Source: Collinsella aerofaciens
GTDB lineage: Bacteria > Actinomycetota > Coriobacteriia > Coriobacteriales > Coriobacteriaceae
Assembly: GCF_028207065.1 (NCBI RefSeq)
Contig: NZ_JAQLFP010000017.1
Span: forward strand, 1 to 56,366
Reading direction: 5' to 3'
Length of the DNA: 56,366 bases
In this document: positions 48,401-56,366 of the stretch, piece by piece
How positions within the stretch are numbered: position 1 is the first letter of the stretch
Layout of the letters: each line of letters begins with the position of its first letter
Notes under the pieces: generated by a model
What the model saw: only the letters and a program-made list of their open reading frames with translations
What the model was told of the DNA's origin: nothing
Database searches by the model: none
Translations under genes and position numbers: made by a program

Positions 48401-49260
48401 CCGATGCACATGATGACGTCCTGTACGGGCGCGTCCTCGCGGCGCAGGTAGTGGAAGTCGTTGGTGGCGATGACCTTGACACCCACCTGTTTGGCAATGT
48501 CGATGAGCGTGCGGTCCATCTGCTCGTCGGTCAGGCCGTTGTCGGTGGTAATGCCGTGTTCCTGGATCTCGATGTAAAAGTCGCCAGGGTCGAAGGTGTC
48601 GCGGAAGGTCTCGGCCCACTTGATGGCGCCCTCCATGTCACCGCGGTCGATGTATTTGGGAATGATGCCCGCGATGCAGGCGCTCGTGCAGATCATGCCC
48701 TTGGCATGGCGACGCAGGTTGTCGAGCGTCACGCGCGGCTTGTAGTAAAAGCCCTGCACAGCGGCCTCGGAGACCGTCTGCATCAGGTTGACGTAGCCCT
48801 CCTGGTCCTTGGCCAGAAGAATCATGTGGTAGAGCTCGGGCTTATGGTCGCGGGCGAGCGTCTCGTCCGGCGTAAAGTAGACCTCGCAGCCAAAGATGGG
48901 TTTGATGACCAGGGGCGGCTTGAGCTCGTCGATGTTGCCCTTCTCGTCCCACATGGCCATGTCCTTCACATACTGGGCATGCTCGCGCGGGCTTTCCTCG
49001 GGATCGGGCTCCACCAGCTCGTCGCGGCGGTCCTTTTCCAAGAAGGCCTTGTCGTGACTCCAGGTTTTGTACTCGGGCGTGTTGTGGTTAACGGCGTCGC
49101 AGGCCAGCGCCAGGTCGGGCACGCCATACATGTAGCCGTGGTCGGTAATGGCGACGGCGGGCATGCCCAGCTCAACGGCACGGTTGACCATATCCTGGAT
49201 ACGGGTTGCGCCGTCGAGCATGGAGAAAACAGTGTGATTGTGCAGATGGACGAATGCCAT
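45457..49260 (-). CDS. dnaE: DNA polymerase III alpha subunit, DnaE1 type
   Basis: A 1267-residue replicative polymerase subunit. N-terminal PHP domain with HLHNHT (5-10) and a TDHGYMYG block; the palm carries PDIDMDF, the C-family catalytic Asp pair, and GPGRGSAAGAIVAYAMNIT is the fingers-region motif. Later parts include the helix-hairpin-helix region (GVGTGVAQAIIAEREAGGPF), an OB domain and a C-terminal clamp-binding end. It lacks the intact exonuclease insert of PolC. GGAGCT precedes the ATG. It runs alone, with the SNF2 gene downstream beyond a repeat pair and addA upstream beyond a long hairpin. Confidence 0.97.
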   Translation of the reverse strand: MAFVHLHNHTVFSMLDGATRIQDMVNRAVELGMPAVAITDHGYMYGVPDLALACDAVNHNTPEYKTWSHDKAFLEKDRRDELVEPDPEESPREHAQYVKDMAMWDEKGNIDELKPPLVIKPIFGCEVYFTPDETLARDHKPELYHMILLAKDQEGYVNLMQTVSEAAVQGFYYKPRVTLDNLRRHAKGMICTSACIAGIIPKYIDRGDMEGAIKWAETFRDTFDPGDFYIEIQEHGITTDNGLTDEQMDRTLIDIAKQVGVKVIATNDFHYLRREDAPVQDVIMCIGMNAKVDDPNRMRMTGSEFYMKTEEEMRAMFPYCPEACDNTLEIADKCYVELDWDSIILPRFPLLDPGETHESQFRRECEKGLRQHYGDDWATREIGGVNIKERFEYEYKVICDKGFAAYFLIVAEYVQWAKDNGIGVGPGRGSAAGAIVAYAMNITAFDPLENGLMFERFLSPQRTEMPDIDMDFDDERRLEVVEHVRQLYGPEKVTHVITYSTIKAKQAINDAARVLDYPVYMGQRLSKMVSSDPKVKLKQVLEKQPGKEDLFNPDFAEAYKKDDDARRIIDTALSIEGLTRGEGVHACAVLICRDPVNEHVPTKLDTKGGVEITQYEGHTVADMGLLKMDFLGLRTLTVISKAKANIKKNFGIDIKEEEIPFDDPEIFKLMGSGHTAGVFQVESAGMTATIKNMKPTEYKHVVALIALYRPGPLGAGMVSSYINRMNGKEPAVSYDDRLDDILGETYGTMVYQEQVMLISVEMCGFSKGESDSRIRKPVAKKKIKLLTSTVLHWEDGSDETTYDHWMNGAIKNNYTREVAQKIWDDVLEFASYAFNKSHSAGYAILVMQTAWLKAHYPHEYMAAVLTSYTGKTDKIVHYVSACRHDGIPVLSPDVNESGTEFTATKEGVRFGLAGIRGVGTGVAQAIIAEREAGGPFKTLHDFVERVDSSQANRRVIESLIKAGAFDSTGYPRRQMMHFVDKNNPENIIDAAVKRQKDRASGQTSFFDMFGDVEGSGFEVSVPDPDGQEWDRHLKLSQEKEVLGIYVSDHPLRPFEYALAKARDFSFSQIDTGYEVQNPTGGTINQEIPEGKALWWAGMVSSVSKRVTKNGDPMGIVQLEDMEGEATVVVFPKTYKEAEGYLYGEVDPETGAQLSDAFVRIKGKLERSDRGDQIIAQEIVPLELNEENNKPKVFEVMVPNSRFSQGNMARLATVLTANPGGDRVEIFIEQVDGRVLRAEVPAKVNARSIPLLAEAKAIVGNQGRVTVI

Positions 49261-49363
49261 GTAATGAGCTCCGATGCGGGTTCGTGATCTTAGGGTTACG
49301 ATTCTACCGCACAGCGCGGACGGCACCCGAACCTAGCCCAAACCCACACGGCTCCTCTTGCAG

Positions 49364-49426
49364 TTGCGGTGAAATGCGGACTGTTTGGCGGCTTTTTTGA
49401 CCAAAACAGTCCGTATTCCACCGCAA
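49364..49426. repeat. long hairpin upstream of dnaE
   Basis: Arms 49364-49386 (TTGCGGTGAAATGCGGACTG plus TTT) and 49404-49426 form a 23-bp stem with two non-Watson-Crick positions (one mismatch and one wobble, whichever strand is transcribed), around a 17-base loop that holds TTTTTT. It lies in the 178-bp gap between addA and dnaE. It could be a palindromic element or a structural RNA element in the dnaE leader. Confidence 0.65.
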
Positions 49427-49438
49427 GTTATCTGAGGA

Positions 49439-52400
49439 CTAGAGGTTGTAGGTGACCACCTGAGGCTCGCACGGGTTGGCGAGGTCGACTTGCTCCACGC
49501 GGACGAACTTGACGGTCACGGCCTCAAAGCCCGCCTTGTGCAAAACATCAGCGTAGACGCGCGCCTGCAGGGCGTGCCTCTCCTGCAGCTGTTCCGGCGT
49601 CTCGTCCGGCGTGCCACCCGTCTTGTAGTCGATGACCAGCGCGCATGACGAATCCGCCGGGTTCGTCGCCAAAGCATCGATGGCGCCCTCGGCATATGCA
49701 CCGTAGCGAGCGATGTCCTCATCCTCGCAACCCAGCGAAAAGAACGGCACCTCGGCGCGAACGCACGGCCAGGCAAGCAGCTCGGCACGGACCGCCGACT
49801 TGAGCCAGCGATCCAGGGCAACGTCGAAGCGTTCGCGCTGTTCCGGCGTCAGGCGCCACAGGCGAGCCAGGGCGTCGGCACGCTCGGCGGGCAGCGCATC
49901 GGCACCCATCTCGATCAGCCACTGGCAGGCGGCATGGAACGCCGAGCCCAGCGCCATGGGGTTGCCGGCGGGCTCAACGGCGGCCACGCCTGCATCCGTC
50001 ATCTCGGAACCATCCGACTCCGCATCATCGCCGGCCTCGTCCATGGGCGTGTGTGCCTCGGCGGCACGGTCCTCGGACTCGGCATGCAGCGCCGCGGCAA
50101 TTGACGAGTAGCTGTACGAATCGCGCGCCGGATACGGGCAGGCGCCCATGCGCACGCCCACCGTCTGGGGATACACGAGCTCAAACGCATCGGGCTCGGG
50201 GTCGGCAGGGCCGGGAACGGCGGCGCGGGCATCTGCACCGGCGCCCTCCGGCTCCGCATCGCCGCGGACAAGCCTGCCCTCGGCATCCAGAGAAGCATTG
50301 GCCTCAAACGACTGCTCGCCAAAAGCAAAGTCAGCCAGCGAGATGAGCTCGTAGTCGCCCGACTGGGAGTTGTCGAACACCAAACGGTCGGCATCGAGCT
50401 GCGGCATGTCCAGGCCGTCCGTCGGCAGAATACGACGCAGCACGTCGTAGGTCAGATCGGTCTCGACGTCGAAGGTCGGCGCCGTCACCTTGCCGCGGCT
50501 CACGCCGACATCCATCGCCAGAATGACCAGCTCGCGCGCTCGCGTCATGGCGACATAGAGCAAGCGAGCCCGCTCCTCGAGCGAAAGCTGCAGGTCGTCG
50601 TTGCGCAGGCGAACGAATGCCTCGGCGGGAGAACCCGTCGCGCAGACATCCTCCATGAGCTCCGGCGGCAACCATAGCGACGTGCCCTTACCCTTAAACG
50701 CATGCTCAAACTGCTTTTTGACGTCATCGCCCTTCACGAAGGTTCCGTCGGCAAGCCTAACGCCATCAAAACGGGCCGGCAGCGCCACGACCTGCGCCCC
50801 ACCGTCGACGCGAACCATCTGTGCCGCACCCGAGGACTTACGCACGCCAAAACACTCGGCAACCGCTACGACCGGATACTCCAGACCCTTGGACGCATGC
50901 ACCGTCATGATGCGCACCGCGCCGCCGCCTTCCTCGTTAAGCGCGCCCGGCGCCTCCTTGCCCGCCAAGAAGCGGTCGAAAGCGAGCGCAATGGAGCGCG
51001 GCGAGTTGCCGAGCTCAGCCTCCGCCTCGGCAACGGCATCGAGCGCCTTGAGCACGTTGGCGGCAATCGCCTTGCCCTCGGGACCGCGCTTTGTCAGGCG
51101 TACAAACCAGCCCGAGGCATTGACGGCATCGCGCGCGATGACGGCGAACGAATCGCGCCCCACGCGACGAAGCGCATGGCGCAACACCTCGCGGGCGCGC
51201 GTCAGCAGCGGCAGGTCCCGCAGCCCCGGCACGTCACAATCGCTCATGATGCCCGCGTCGATGTTGCGGCGCGAGGTCTCCCCCGTCTGGTCGTCCAGCT
51301 TGGTCGCCAGCGCCAAAAACTCCTGGGCGCCCAGCGCAAACATCGGCGATGCCAGCAGCGGCATGAGGCCCTGCGCCGTATCGGCCGGATTGGCAAGCGC
51401 GCACACCAGAGCACGCACCGTCTGCACCTCGGCTGCCTGGGCAAAAACCGAGCCGCCCGCGATGACGCAGTCGAGCCCCTGGTCGCGAAACGCCTGTGCG
51501 TAGACATCGGCATTGGTCATGCGCCCTAGCAGCAGCACCATACCGCCCTGGGGCTGGCCCGCTTTAACGAGCGCTTGGAATCGCTCCGCAATCGCACGAG
51601 CTTTCGCCTGCGTTCGCTCCTGGGTGCTGCCGCCGGCAACGAGCAGCGCCTGGCGGCGCGAAGCCTTTGCTTTGAGCTTGTCCTCGCGATCGTCACTCGG
51701 CTCAAGATCCAAGAACCCCTGCATCAAACCACCGGTGTCGCCGTCAAAGACGCGCGCCACATAGCGCAGCACCTCGTCGTGGCTGCGGAAGTTGCGTACA
51801 AGCTTGACAAGCTCGCCGGCGGGGGCATCGGACGTGGCGACCGTCTCGGACGCCGTCGTCGAACCCACCTTGCGCTCCTGGCGACGGAACACCTCGACCT
51901 CGGCACCACGGAAGCGGTAGATCGACTGCTGTGCATCGCCCACGGTACACAGCGCACGCTCACCCGCGCCGGTCAGGTAACGGATCAGGTCGACCTGCAT
52001 CTGGTCGGTATCCTGGAACTCGTCGATCATGACCATCTTAAAGCGGCCCTCATAGGCCGCTCGAATAGCCGGGTAGTCGCGCAGCGCCTCGTACGCCATA
52101 CGCAGTAGGTCGTTGTTATCGAGCGCGGACTGGCCGGCCTTCAGCGCGCGATACTCAGCCTCCACGGAACGGGCCAGGCCCACCAGCGCATCGAGTGCGG
52201 GACCACCGCAGGCCAGCACGATATTGATAAACGCATCGGCAGCCTCGGCCTTGAGTAGCTCCACCTGCTCCTTAGAAAACGCCTTGCTCGCCCGAGGCAT
52301 GCTGCACGACATCATGAGTCGCGCCGCATCCTCCATGGTTTTGCCGCTCGCCTCAAACGCGTCGATGGCGTCGAGTGCCACCTGTGCCTTTTCGGTCGCG

Positions 52401-53062
52401 GCCTTGCTCGCACCCAACGCCGCGCGATAGGCGTCGGCAAGCGCCGAGGTGTCAGCCTGGCCGCGCGCCACGCACACATCGTCCATGCCGCCCGGCAGCT
52501 GGCTCGATAGCTCCAGCAGGTCGCGCACCAGTCCTTTAATGGTGGTACCGGCGCCAAACGGCCCACCCTCGCCCGCCATGGGATACCAAGCGTAGAGGGC
52601 CTTAAGCGAAGCGGCGAGCTCGGGGGCGGCATCGGGCGCCGTCGCGCGGGCCAGCACATGCTCAACAGCCTGGTCCATAAGCTCGTCGGTATCGGTGAGC
52701 ACCGTGAACTCGGGATCGATGCCCAGCTCCAACGCATGTGCGCGCAGGATACGCGAGCACATGCCGTGAATGGTCGAGATCCACGCATCGTCGACGGTCA
52801 GGGCTTCCTCGTCCATGCCCTCGTCGATGAGCGCGCGGCGCACACGGTCACGGATCTCGGCCGCGGCGTCTTTGGTAAAGGTAATGGCGAGCACCTGGTC
52901 CAGATGCTCAACGAACGGACCGGATTCGGGCGAGAGCGCGTAGACGATGCGGCGCGTGAGGGTAAAGGTCTTGCCCGAACCGGCACCCGCCGAGACAAAC
53001 AGCGGACGGTCGAGCGTTTTGACGATCTGCAGCTGTTGCGGCATCAAAGTCGAAAGATCCAT
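49439..53062 (-). CDS. addA: AddA-type UvrD-family helicase-nuclease
   Basis: A 1207-residue double-strand-break repair helicase-nuclease subunit (AddA, RecB-like). Walker A SAGAGSGKTFTLTRR is near residue 30. Helicase motifs follow: AITFTKDAAAEIRDRV (Ia), MIDEFQDTD (II), GDAQQSIYRFRGA (III) and MTVHASKGLEYPVVAVAE plus LLYVAMTRARE (V, VI). The C-terminal nuclease carries CALVIDYKTGG, the PD-(D/E)XK core. It starts only three bases after the addB stop, so they form a two-gene operon. It probably loads recombinase after Chi-like recognition, as in Firmicutes AddAB. Confidence 0.93.
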   Translation of the reverse strand: MDLSTLMPQQLQIVKTLDRPLFVSAGAGSGKTFTLTRRIVYALSPESGPFVEHLDQVLAITFTKDAAAEIRDRVRRALIDEGMDEEALTVDDAWISTIHGMCSRILRAHALELGIDPEFTVLTDTDELMDQAVEHVLARATAPDAAPELAASLKALYAWYPMAGEGGPFGAGTTIKGLVRDLLELSSQLPGGMDDVCVARGQADTSALADAYRAALGASKAATEKAQVALDAIDAFEASGKTMEDAARLMMSCSMPRASKAFSKEQVELLKAEAADAFINIVLACGGPALDALVGLARSVEAEYRALKAGQSALDNNDLLRMAYEALRDYPAIRAAYEGRFKMVMIDEFQDTDQMQVDLIRYLTGAGERALCTVGDAQQSIYRFRGAEVEVFRRQERKVGSTTASETVATSDAPAGELVKLVRNFRSHDEVLRYVARVFDGDTGGLMQGFLDLEPSDDREDKLKAKASRRQALLVAGGSTQERTQAKARAIAERFQALVKAGQPQGGMVLLLGRMTNADVYAQAFRDQGLDCVIAGGSVFAQAAEVQTVRALVCALANPADTAQGLMPLLASPMFALGAQEFLALATKLDDQTGETSRRNIDAGIMSDCDVPGLRDLPLLTRAREVLRHALRRVGRDSFAVIARDAVNASGWFVRLTKRGPEGKAIAANVLKALDAVAEAEAELGNSPRSIALAFDRFLAGKEAPGALNEEGGGAVRIMTVHASKGLEYPVVAVAECFGVRKSSGAAQMVRVDGGAQVVALPARFDGVRLADGTFVKGDDVKKQFEHAFKGKGTSLWLPPELMEDVCATGSPAEAFVRLRNDDLQLSLEERARLLYVAMTRARELVILAMDVGVSRGKVTAPTFDVETDLTYDVLRRILPTDGLDMPQLDADRLVFDNSQSGDYELISLADFAFGEQSFEANASLDAEGRLVRGDAEPEGAGADARAAVPGPADPEPDAFELVYPQTVGVRMGACPYPARDSYSYSSIAAALHAESEDRAAEAHTPMDEAGDDAESDGSEMTDAGVAAVEPAGNPMALGSAFHAACQWLIEMGADALPAERADALARLWRLTPEQRERFDVALDRWLKSAVRAELLAWPCVRAEVPFFSLGCEDEDIARYGAYAEGAIDALATNPADSSCALVIDYKTGGTPDETPEQLQERHALQARVYADVLHKAGFEAVTVKFVRVEQVDLANPCEPQVVTYNL

Positions 53063-53065
53063 GGT

Positions 53066-56000
53066 CTACACGTCCCTCCTTACAAACGTTCCTTCGTGGT
53101 TATACGAGCAGCGCGCATGCGCGGCCTGAGCCGACGTCGGGTCGACGGCGGCAACGTCGCCTGCCTCGAGTTCGTGCAGGCGCTCGGCGATGCCGGCCTC
53201 CACGCGATCGAGCAGGGCGTCGAAGTCCATGCTGCCACCCTCGCCGGGAAAGCCCTTCTTAAGCCCCGGGATGCGGCCGTCACCACGCTCCTCCTCGAGC
53301 AGCTCGGCACTCGCGGCGCCGCGCAGCGCCGGTTTGCCGCCCTTGGTCGAAAAATAGAGCGCCGCACGGGCATCCAGATCCAGCGCCCGGCGCATAGCCT
53401 GCGCATAGATAAGCGTCTGGGTATGGGGCGGCAGCCACCGCGGGTCGTCGATGGCGGCCTCGCCCGATTCCTCGTCGCGCACCGTGGGGTCGGCGAGTTT
53501 AAACTCCTCAACGCCCGTGCGATGCTTGTAGTCGATTACCACGGCGCGATTCTCGGCATCCACATCCACGCGGTCGATGCGCCCGCCGAGCGGCCAGCCG
53601 GCATACTCGACCTGGAGCTCGTTGAACGCAAACTCCAGATAGCGCGGCGCGAAGGGCGCGAGCGCCTCGGACTCGTAGGCAAGAACGCCCTCCAGCTGCG
53701 GCAAAATCTCGGCCACCTGGCGCTCCTCCACCGGGGAGAGCGGCACGAGCGGGCCCTCGGTACCGCGCTTGCCCGCATGCTCGGCCAAGGTCTCGTCAAA
53801 GACCTCGCGCAGCAGCTCCTTCGCGCGTGGCAGATTCATGGGTGTCACGCGCTCCATGCCCTCCTGGGGCAGACGGGCATGCAAGTGTTCCAGCACGTCG
53901 TGGACAAAGTTGCCCTTCTCCATATTGCCAAAGCCAGCGTCGATCGACTGGGGCTTCACGCGGTACGAGACGAACCAGCATAGCGGGCAGGTCGAATAGG
54001 CCTCGATCTGCGAGGCAGACGTCAGGCGCGGCACCAGCGGCGCATCCTCGCCCTCGCCATCGCGACGACGCAGGACCAAATACGGAATGGCTTCATCGCT
54101 CAGATGCTGAGGAGCTTCGCAGGTCACGCGCTCGCGCCTAAGACCTTCGCCTGCCGCGGGATCGAAGTCCCTTACGATATCGCCCTCACCCACACACTTC
54201 GCCTTGTCGGCGCCAGCGGCTTTAGCGTCACCAGCGGTCTTAGCGTCGTCAGCGATCTTAGCGCCGTCAGCCTCGGCATGCGCCCGCAACTCGGTCCACA
54301 CGGCAGCCGGATAGCACTCGCGCGCCTGGCGATCGTGGGTCACACGGGCGAGCGTAACCGGGCCGCGTGACGCCTGCATCGCGTGGCCAAAGCGCGCGCG
54401 CAGCAAGGCCGCGGGCTCAAGCGTCACGCCCTCGCGACCAAGGCTCGCCGTCAGCGTGGCCAGCGGCCCCTCCTCGTGCGAGAGCGGATAGCTGTCCAGA
54501 TCGACATCGGCAAACAGTACGGCATCGTAGCTGCCGGGGCGCAGAGCTGCCGCATCGGCAAGCGAAGCAAAACGAACCTGAGCACGTGGCGCACGGTCAA
54601 CCTCGTAGGTCTCGTAATCGTAGGCGGTGCTACGCTTGTCCACCTTGGTGCGAATGCCATCGAGCACGGGCACGGTCGCGGCCTGCGACACGTCGAGCAC
54701 GCGGGCGCCATTCATAAGGATGTCGATGGCGTGGCGCAGCAAGGCCACCTCCGCCTGGCGACGAGCCTGACCGTCAAGGCCTCCAAGGGCGCGATCGGGC
54801 AACGCCTCGGCAACGGCAAGCATGGCCTTGAGCGCCGTCACGGGCTTGTCACGCCACAGAGCCTGGAACACGTCCGAGACCACACACGGTACGTTCTTAA
54901 ACCAGTTATCGTCGCTCGCCGCCTTGCGCGCGCCCCTCACCTGGCCTTGGACACTCTGCAGCAGGCTCTTAACGCCCGCGGTAGTCTTGCTGCGCGAGAG
55001 ACGCATATTCTTATCGAAGGTACGGGCATTGACGGCATCAGCGCCCGAAAGCGGACTGTAGATCCAGTCGGTAAGCTCCGGCGCGGGCCACCACTCGGTC
55101 TTTGACGCCATGCCCTCATCGGCGGCCTTCATACGCTCGATCAGACCGGCAAGCGCCGCAAACTGCCTGCCCGCAATGGATTGGGAAAACGCCGTGAACT
55201 CAGCTGTCTCGGCGGCGATATGACGAGCCGCCAGACGAGAGGCGAGCTCACCGAACAGCTGGGGTGCCCGGGCAGAAACAACGAGCACGCGCACGGGGTC
55301 GGCGGGCGTTGCAGTAGCTTTATCGGCCTTGGACTCCTTGTGCACTTTCACCAACTTATCGATGGCGTCCGCATAGACATGAGCACGGGCATGGGGCCCG
55401 GCGACCTCAATAAAGGCAGGCTGAGCGGCGGTCCCGCAAGCGGCATCAGACGCGCCGACACCCTCCCCCAGCGGCCCGACCTCAAACAGCACACCGCGGG
55501 CATCAAATGCCGTGGCAAGCTCATCGCGCATAGCCGCCTGCTCGTGGGCAAGCAGCACGACGACCTCTCCCCCATTGTTCGCCACGGCAGACAGCAGCTC
55601 GAGCAGTCCGTACGTAAACGACGTGACACCACGTACGCATACGGCGCGGGTGCACGCCGGCAGGTTATCGGCCAGGACACCGGCCATAATGTCAGCTGCC
55701 TCGCAGGGCTCGACCATATCTCGACGGTCCAAACCGCCCGCGTAGGCACGCAAAAGCTCGAACACGCGAGCCTCGGCATCGCTTTTTGGCTCAGGCTGGC
55801 AATTGTTGCCACGGCATCGCTCGGCCGTCGTCCCCGCCACACCCGGCAGTACATCGCGGGCCATACGCGCGAGCATGCGCACCGTGCCCTGGCTGCGCGA
55901 AAGCGGCTGCAGGTCGGCATCATCGAGGCGCGTGACCATGTCCGAAAACAGCATCTGGCGCTGCAGGTTGTCGACGAAACCGCGCCCGTCGCCCAAAAGC

Positions 56001-56215
56001 TCCCAAAGCGAGCGAAGCCACGATGTAGGCGTCTTGTAGTCGATACCCAGCGAAATCCCGGCTTCCGCCGCATCATGACGGCACAGGTCGAGCTCGGCAA
56101 ACGTTGGCGCCAGCAGCACGGCACGCCCGTGGCGGGCAATAAGGTCGGCAAGCAACGCCGACTCGGCATCGCTCAAATCCGTGCCGGCATTGGTGGTATA
56201 GATTCGAACAGGCAT
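53066..56215 (-). CDS. addB: AddB-type helicase-fold subunit with PD-(D/E)XK nuclease, degenerate Fe-S site
   Basis: A 1049-residue partner of AddA. The N-terminal half has UvrD-like fold remnants but no Walker A (LLAPTFAELDLCRHD replaces a P-loop), as in AddB. The C-terminal RecB-like nuclease is clear: LGGRIDRVDVDAENRAVVIDYKHRTG contains the catalytic Asp and the DYK. An Fe-S cluster in AddB needs one Cys before the nuclease and three near the C-terminus. Here CPLC is found before the nuclease (TSASQIEAYSTCPLCWF), but only one Cys remains at the end (HARCSYNHEG). GGAGG lies three bases before the ATG. It heads the addB-addA operon. No SOS box was found upstream. Confidence 0.85.
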   Translation of the reverse strand: MPVRIYTTNAGTDLSDAESALLADLIARHGRAVLLAPTFAELDLCRHDAAEAGISLGIDYKTPTSWLRSLWELLGDGRGFVDNLQRQMLFSDMVTRLDDADLQPLSRSQGTVRMLARMARDVLPGVAGTTAERCRGNNCQPEPKSDAEARVFELLRAYAGGLDRRDMVEPCEAADIMAGVLADNLPACTRAVCVRGVTSFTYGLLELLSAVANNGGEVVVLLAHEQAAMRDELATAFDARGVLFEVGPLGEGVGASDAACGTAAQPAFIEVAGPHARAHVYADAIDKLVKVHKESKADKATATPADPVRVLVVSARAPQLFGELASRLAARHIAAETAEFTAFSQSIAGRQFAALAGLIERMKAADEGMASKTEWWPAPELTDWIYSPLSGADAVNARTFDKNMRLSRSKTTAGVKSLLQSVQGQVRGARKAASDDNWFKNVPCVVSDVFQALWRDKPVTALKAMLAVAEALPDRALGGLDGQARRQAEVALLRHAIDILMNGARVLDVSQAATVPVLDGIRTKVDKRSTAYDYETYEVDRAPRAQVRFASLADAAALRPGSYDAVLFADVDLDSYPLSHEEGPLATLTASLGREGVTLEPAALLRARFGHAMQASRGPVTLARVTHDRQARECYPAAVWTELRAHAEADGAKIADDAKTAGDAKAAGADKAKCVGEGDIVRDFDPAAGEGLRRERVTCEAPQHLSDEAIPYLVLRRRDGEGEDAPLVPRLTSASQIEAYSTCPLCWFVSYRVKPQSIDAGFGNMEKGNFVHDVLEHLHARLPQEGMERVTPMNLPRAKELLREVFDETLAEHAGKRGTEGPLVPLSPVEERQVAEILPQLEGVLAYESEALAPFAPRYLEFAFNELQVEYAGWPLGGRIDRVDVDAENRAVVIDYKHRTGVEEFKLADPTVRDEESGEAAIDDPRWLPPHTQTLIYAQAMRRALDLDARAALYFSTKGGKPALRGAASAELLEEERGDGRIPGLKKGFPGEGGSMDFDALLDRVEAGIAERLHELEAGDVAAVDPTSAQAAHARCSYNHEGTFVRRDV

Positions 56216-56317
56216 GGTCCTCCGCTCAAACTGTTCGCAATAATCAATGTATCCATCCTACCCGCCCAAGCGGACAGATTTGCCCCACGCCAACAGATTT
56301 GATCCCCTGGGGACGGA

Positions 56318-56366
56318 GGAAAACGGATCATCGAGGGGGTCAGTCTAACCCGGTGATCCGTTTTCC
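56318..56366. repeat. inverted repeat cut by the window edge
   Basis: GGAAAACGGATCA (56318-56330) and TGATCCGTTTTCC (56354-56366) pair perfectly over 13 bp, the second arm ending exactly at the window end. The bases before the first arm (CTGGGGACGGA) suggest the stem may continue beyond the edge. It shares the GGGGACG core with the elements at 3145, 5353 and 45346 and lies upstream of addB. Confidence 0.6.

Noticed and set aside
47161..49287. 708-codon plus-strand frame opposite dnaE
   Set aside because: It is a shadow of dnaE with repetitive valine/aspartate composition typical of antisense frames.
56216..56300. Possible SOS box before addB (GAACAGTTTGAGC)
   Set aside because: Only one half-site matches; the other half lacks GTTC.

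Overview
The window is a GC-rich, densely coded bacterial chromosome segment. Gene content and style (class III fructose-bisphosphatase, DUF4430 surface proteins, Tat/sortase-type exported enzymes, QueH, AddAB-type helicase-nuclease, Gram-positive type SOS box) fit an anaerobic gut actinobacterium of class Coriobacteriia, most likely Collinsella or a close relative. The organism is inferred from content and remembered families, not from a search. No rRNA, tRNA, CRISPR array, transposase or phage gene was seen; about 37 protein genes are supported.

Layout. 1-3.5 kb: an SDR oxidoreductase and a tail-anchored coiled-coil protein, flanked by two copies of an unidentified structured repeat (A 123-269, B 3329-3477) and a nested palindromic element (3145-3315). 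3.5-6 kb: queA and queH (queuosine) and a DUF3267 membrane protein. 6-15 kb: a divergent MetRS-like protein, an RNA m5C methyltransferase, a TIM-barrel protein with a possible leaderless start, a 56-residue membrane protein, DegV, fbp and two GtrA proteins. 15.3-20.4 kb: a two-gene operon of DUF4430 (transcobalamin-like) surface proteins behind a cobalamin riboswitch. 20.5-26 kb: an ABC1/UbiB kinase with a phasin-like partner, a C69 dipeptidase, and folD-fchA. 26-35 kb: two duplicated lipoproteins, a Tat-exported PI-PLC with a sortase-like end, a zinc-ribbon protein, a CDF transporter and a repeat-rich membrane protein. 35-41 kb: fhs, SOS-controlled ruvCAB, and a NadE-like protein that seems to have lost both active sites. 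41-56 kb: superoxide reductase, a SWIM-SNF2 helicase, dnaE and addB-addA.

How genes work together. folD, fchA and fhs cover tetrahydrofolate one-carbon interconversion. ruvCAB, addAB and dnaE are repair and replication genes, with an SOS box only before ruvC. queH and queA are the last two steps of queuosine modification. The riboswitch plus five transcobalamin-like domains in two adjacent envelope proteins suggests a cell-surface corrinoid capture system, which is the best candidate here for an undescribed system. Intergenic gaps are rich in long, near-perfect inverted repeats sharing a GGGACG core, probably REP-like elements.
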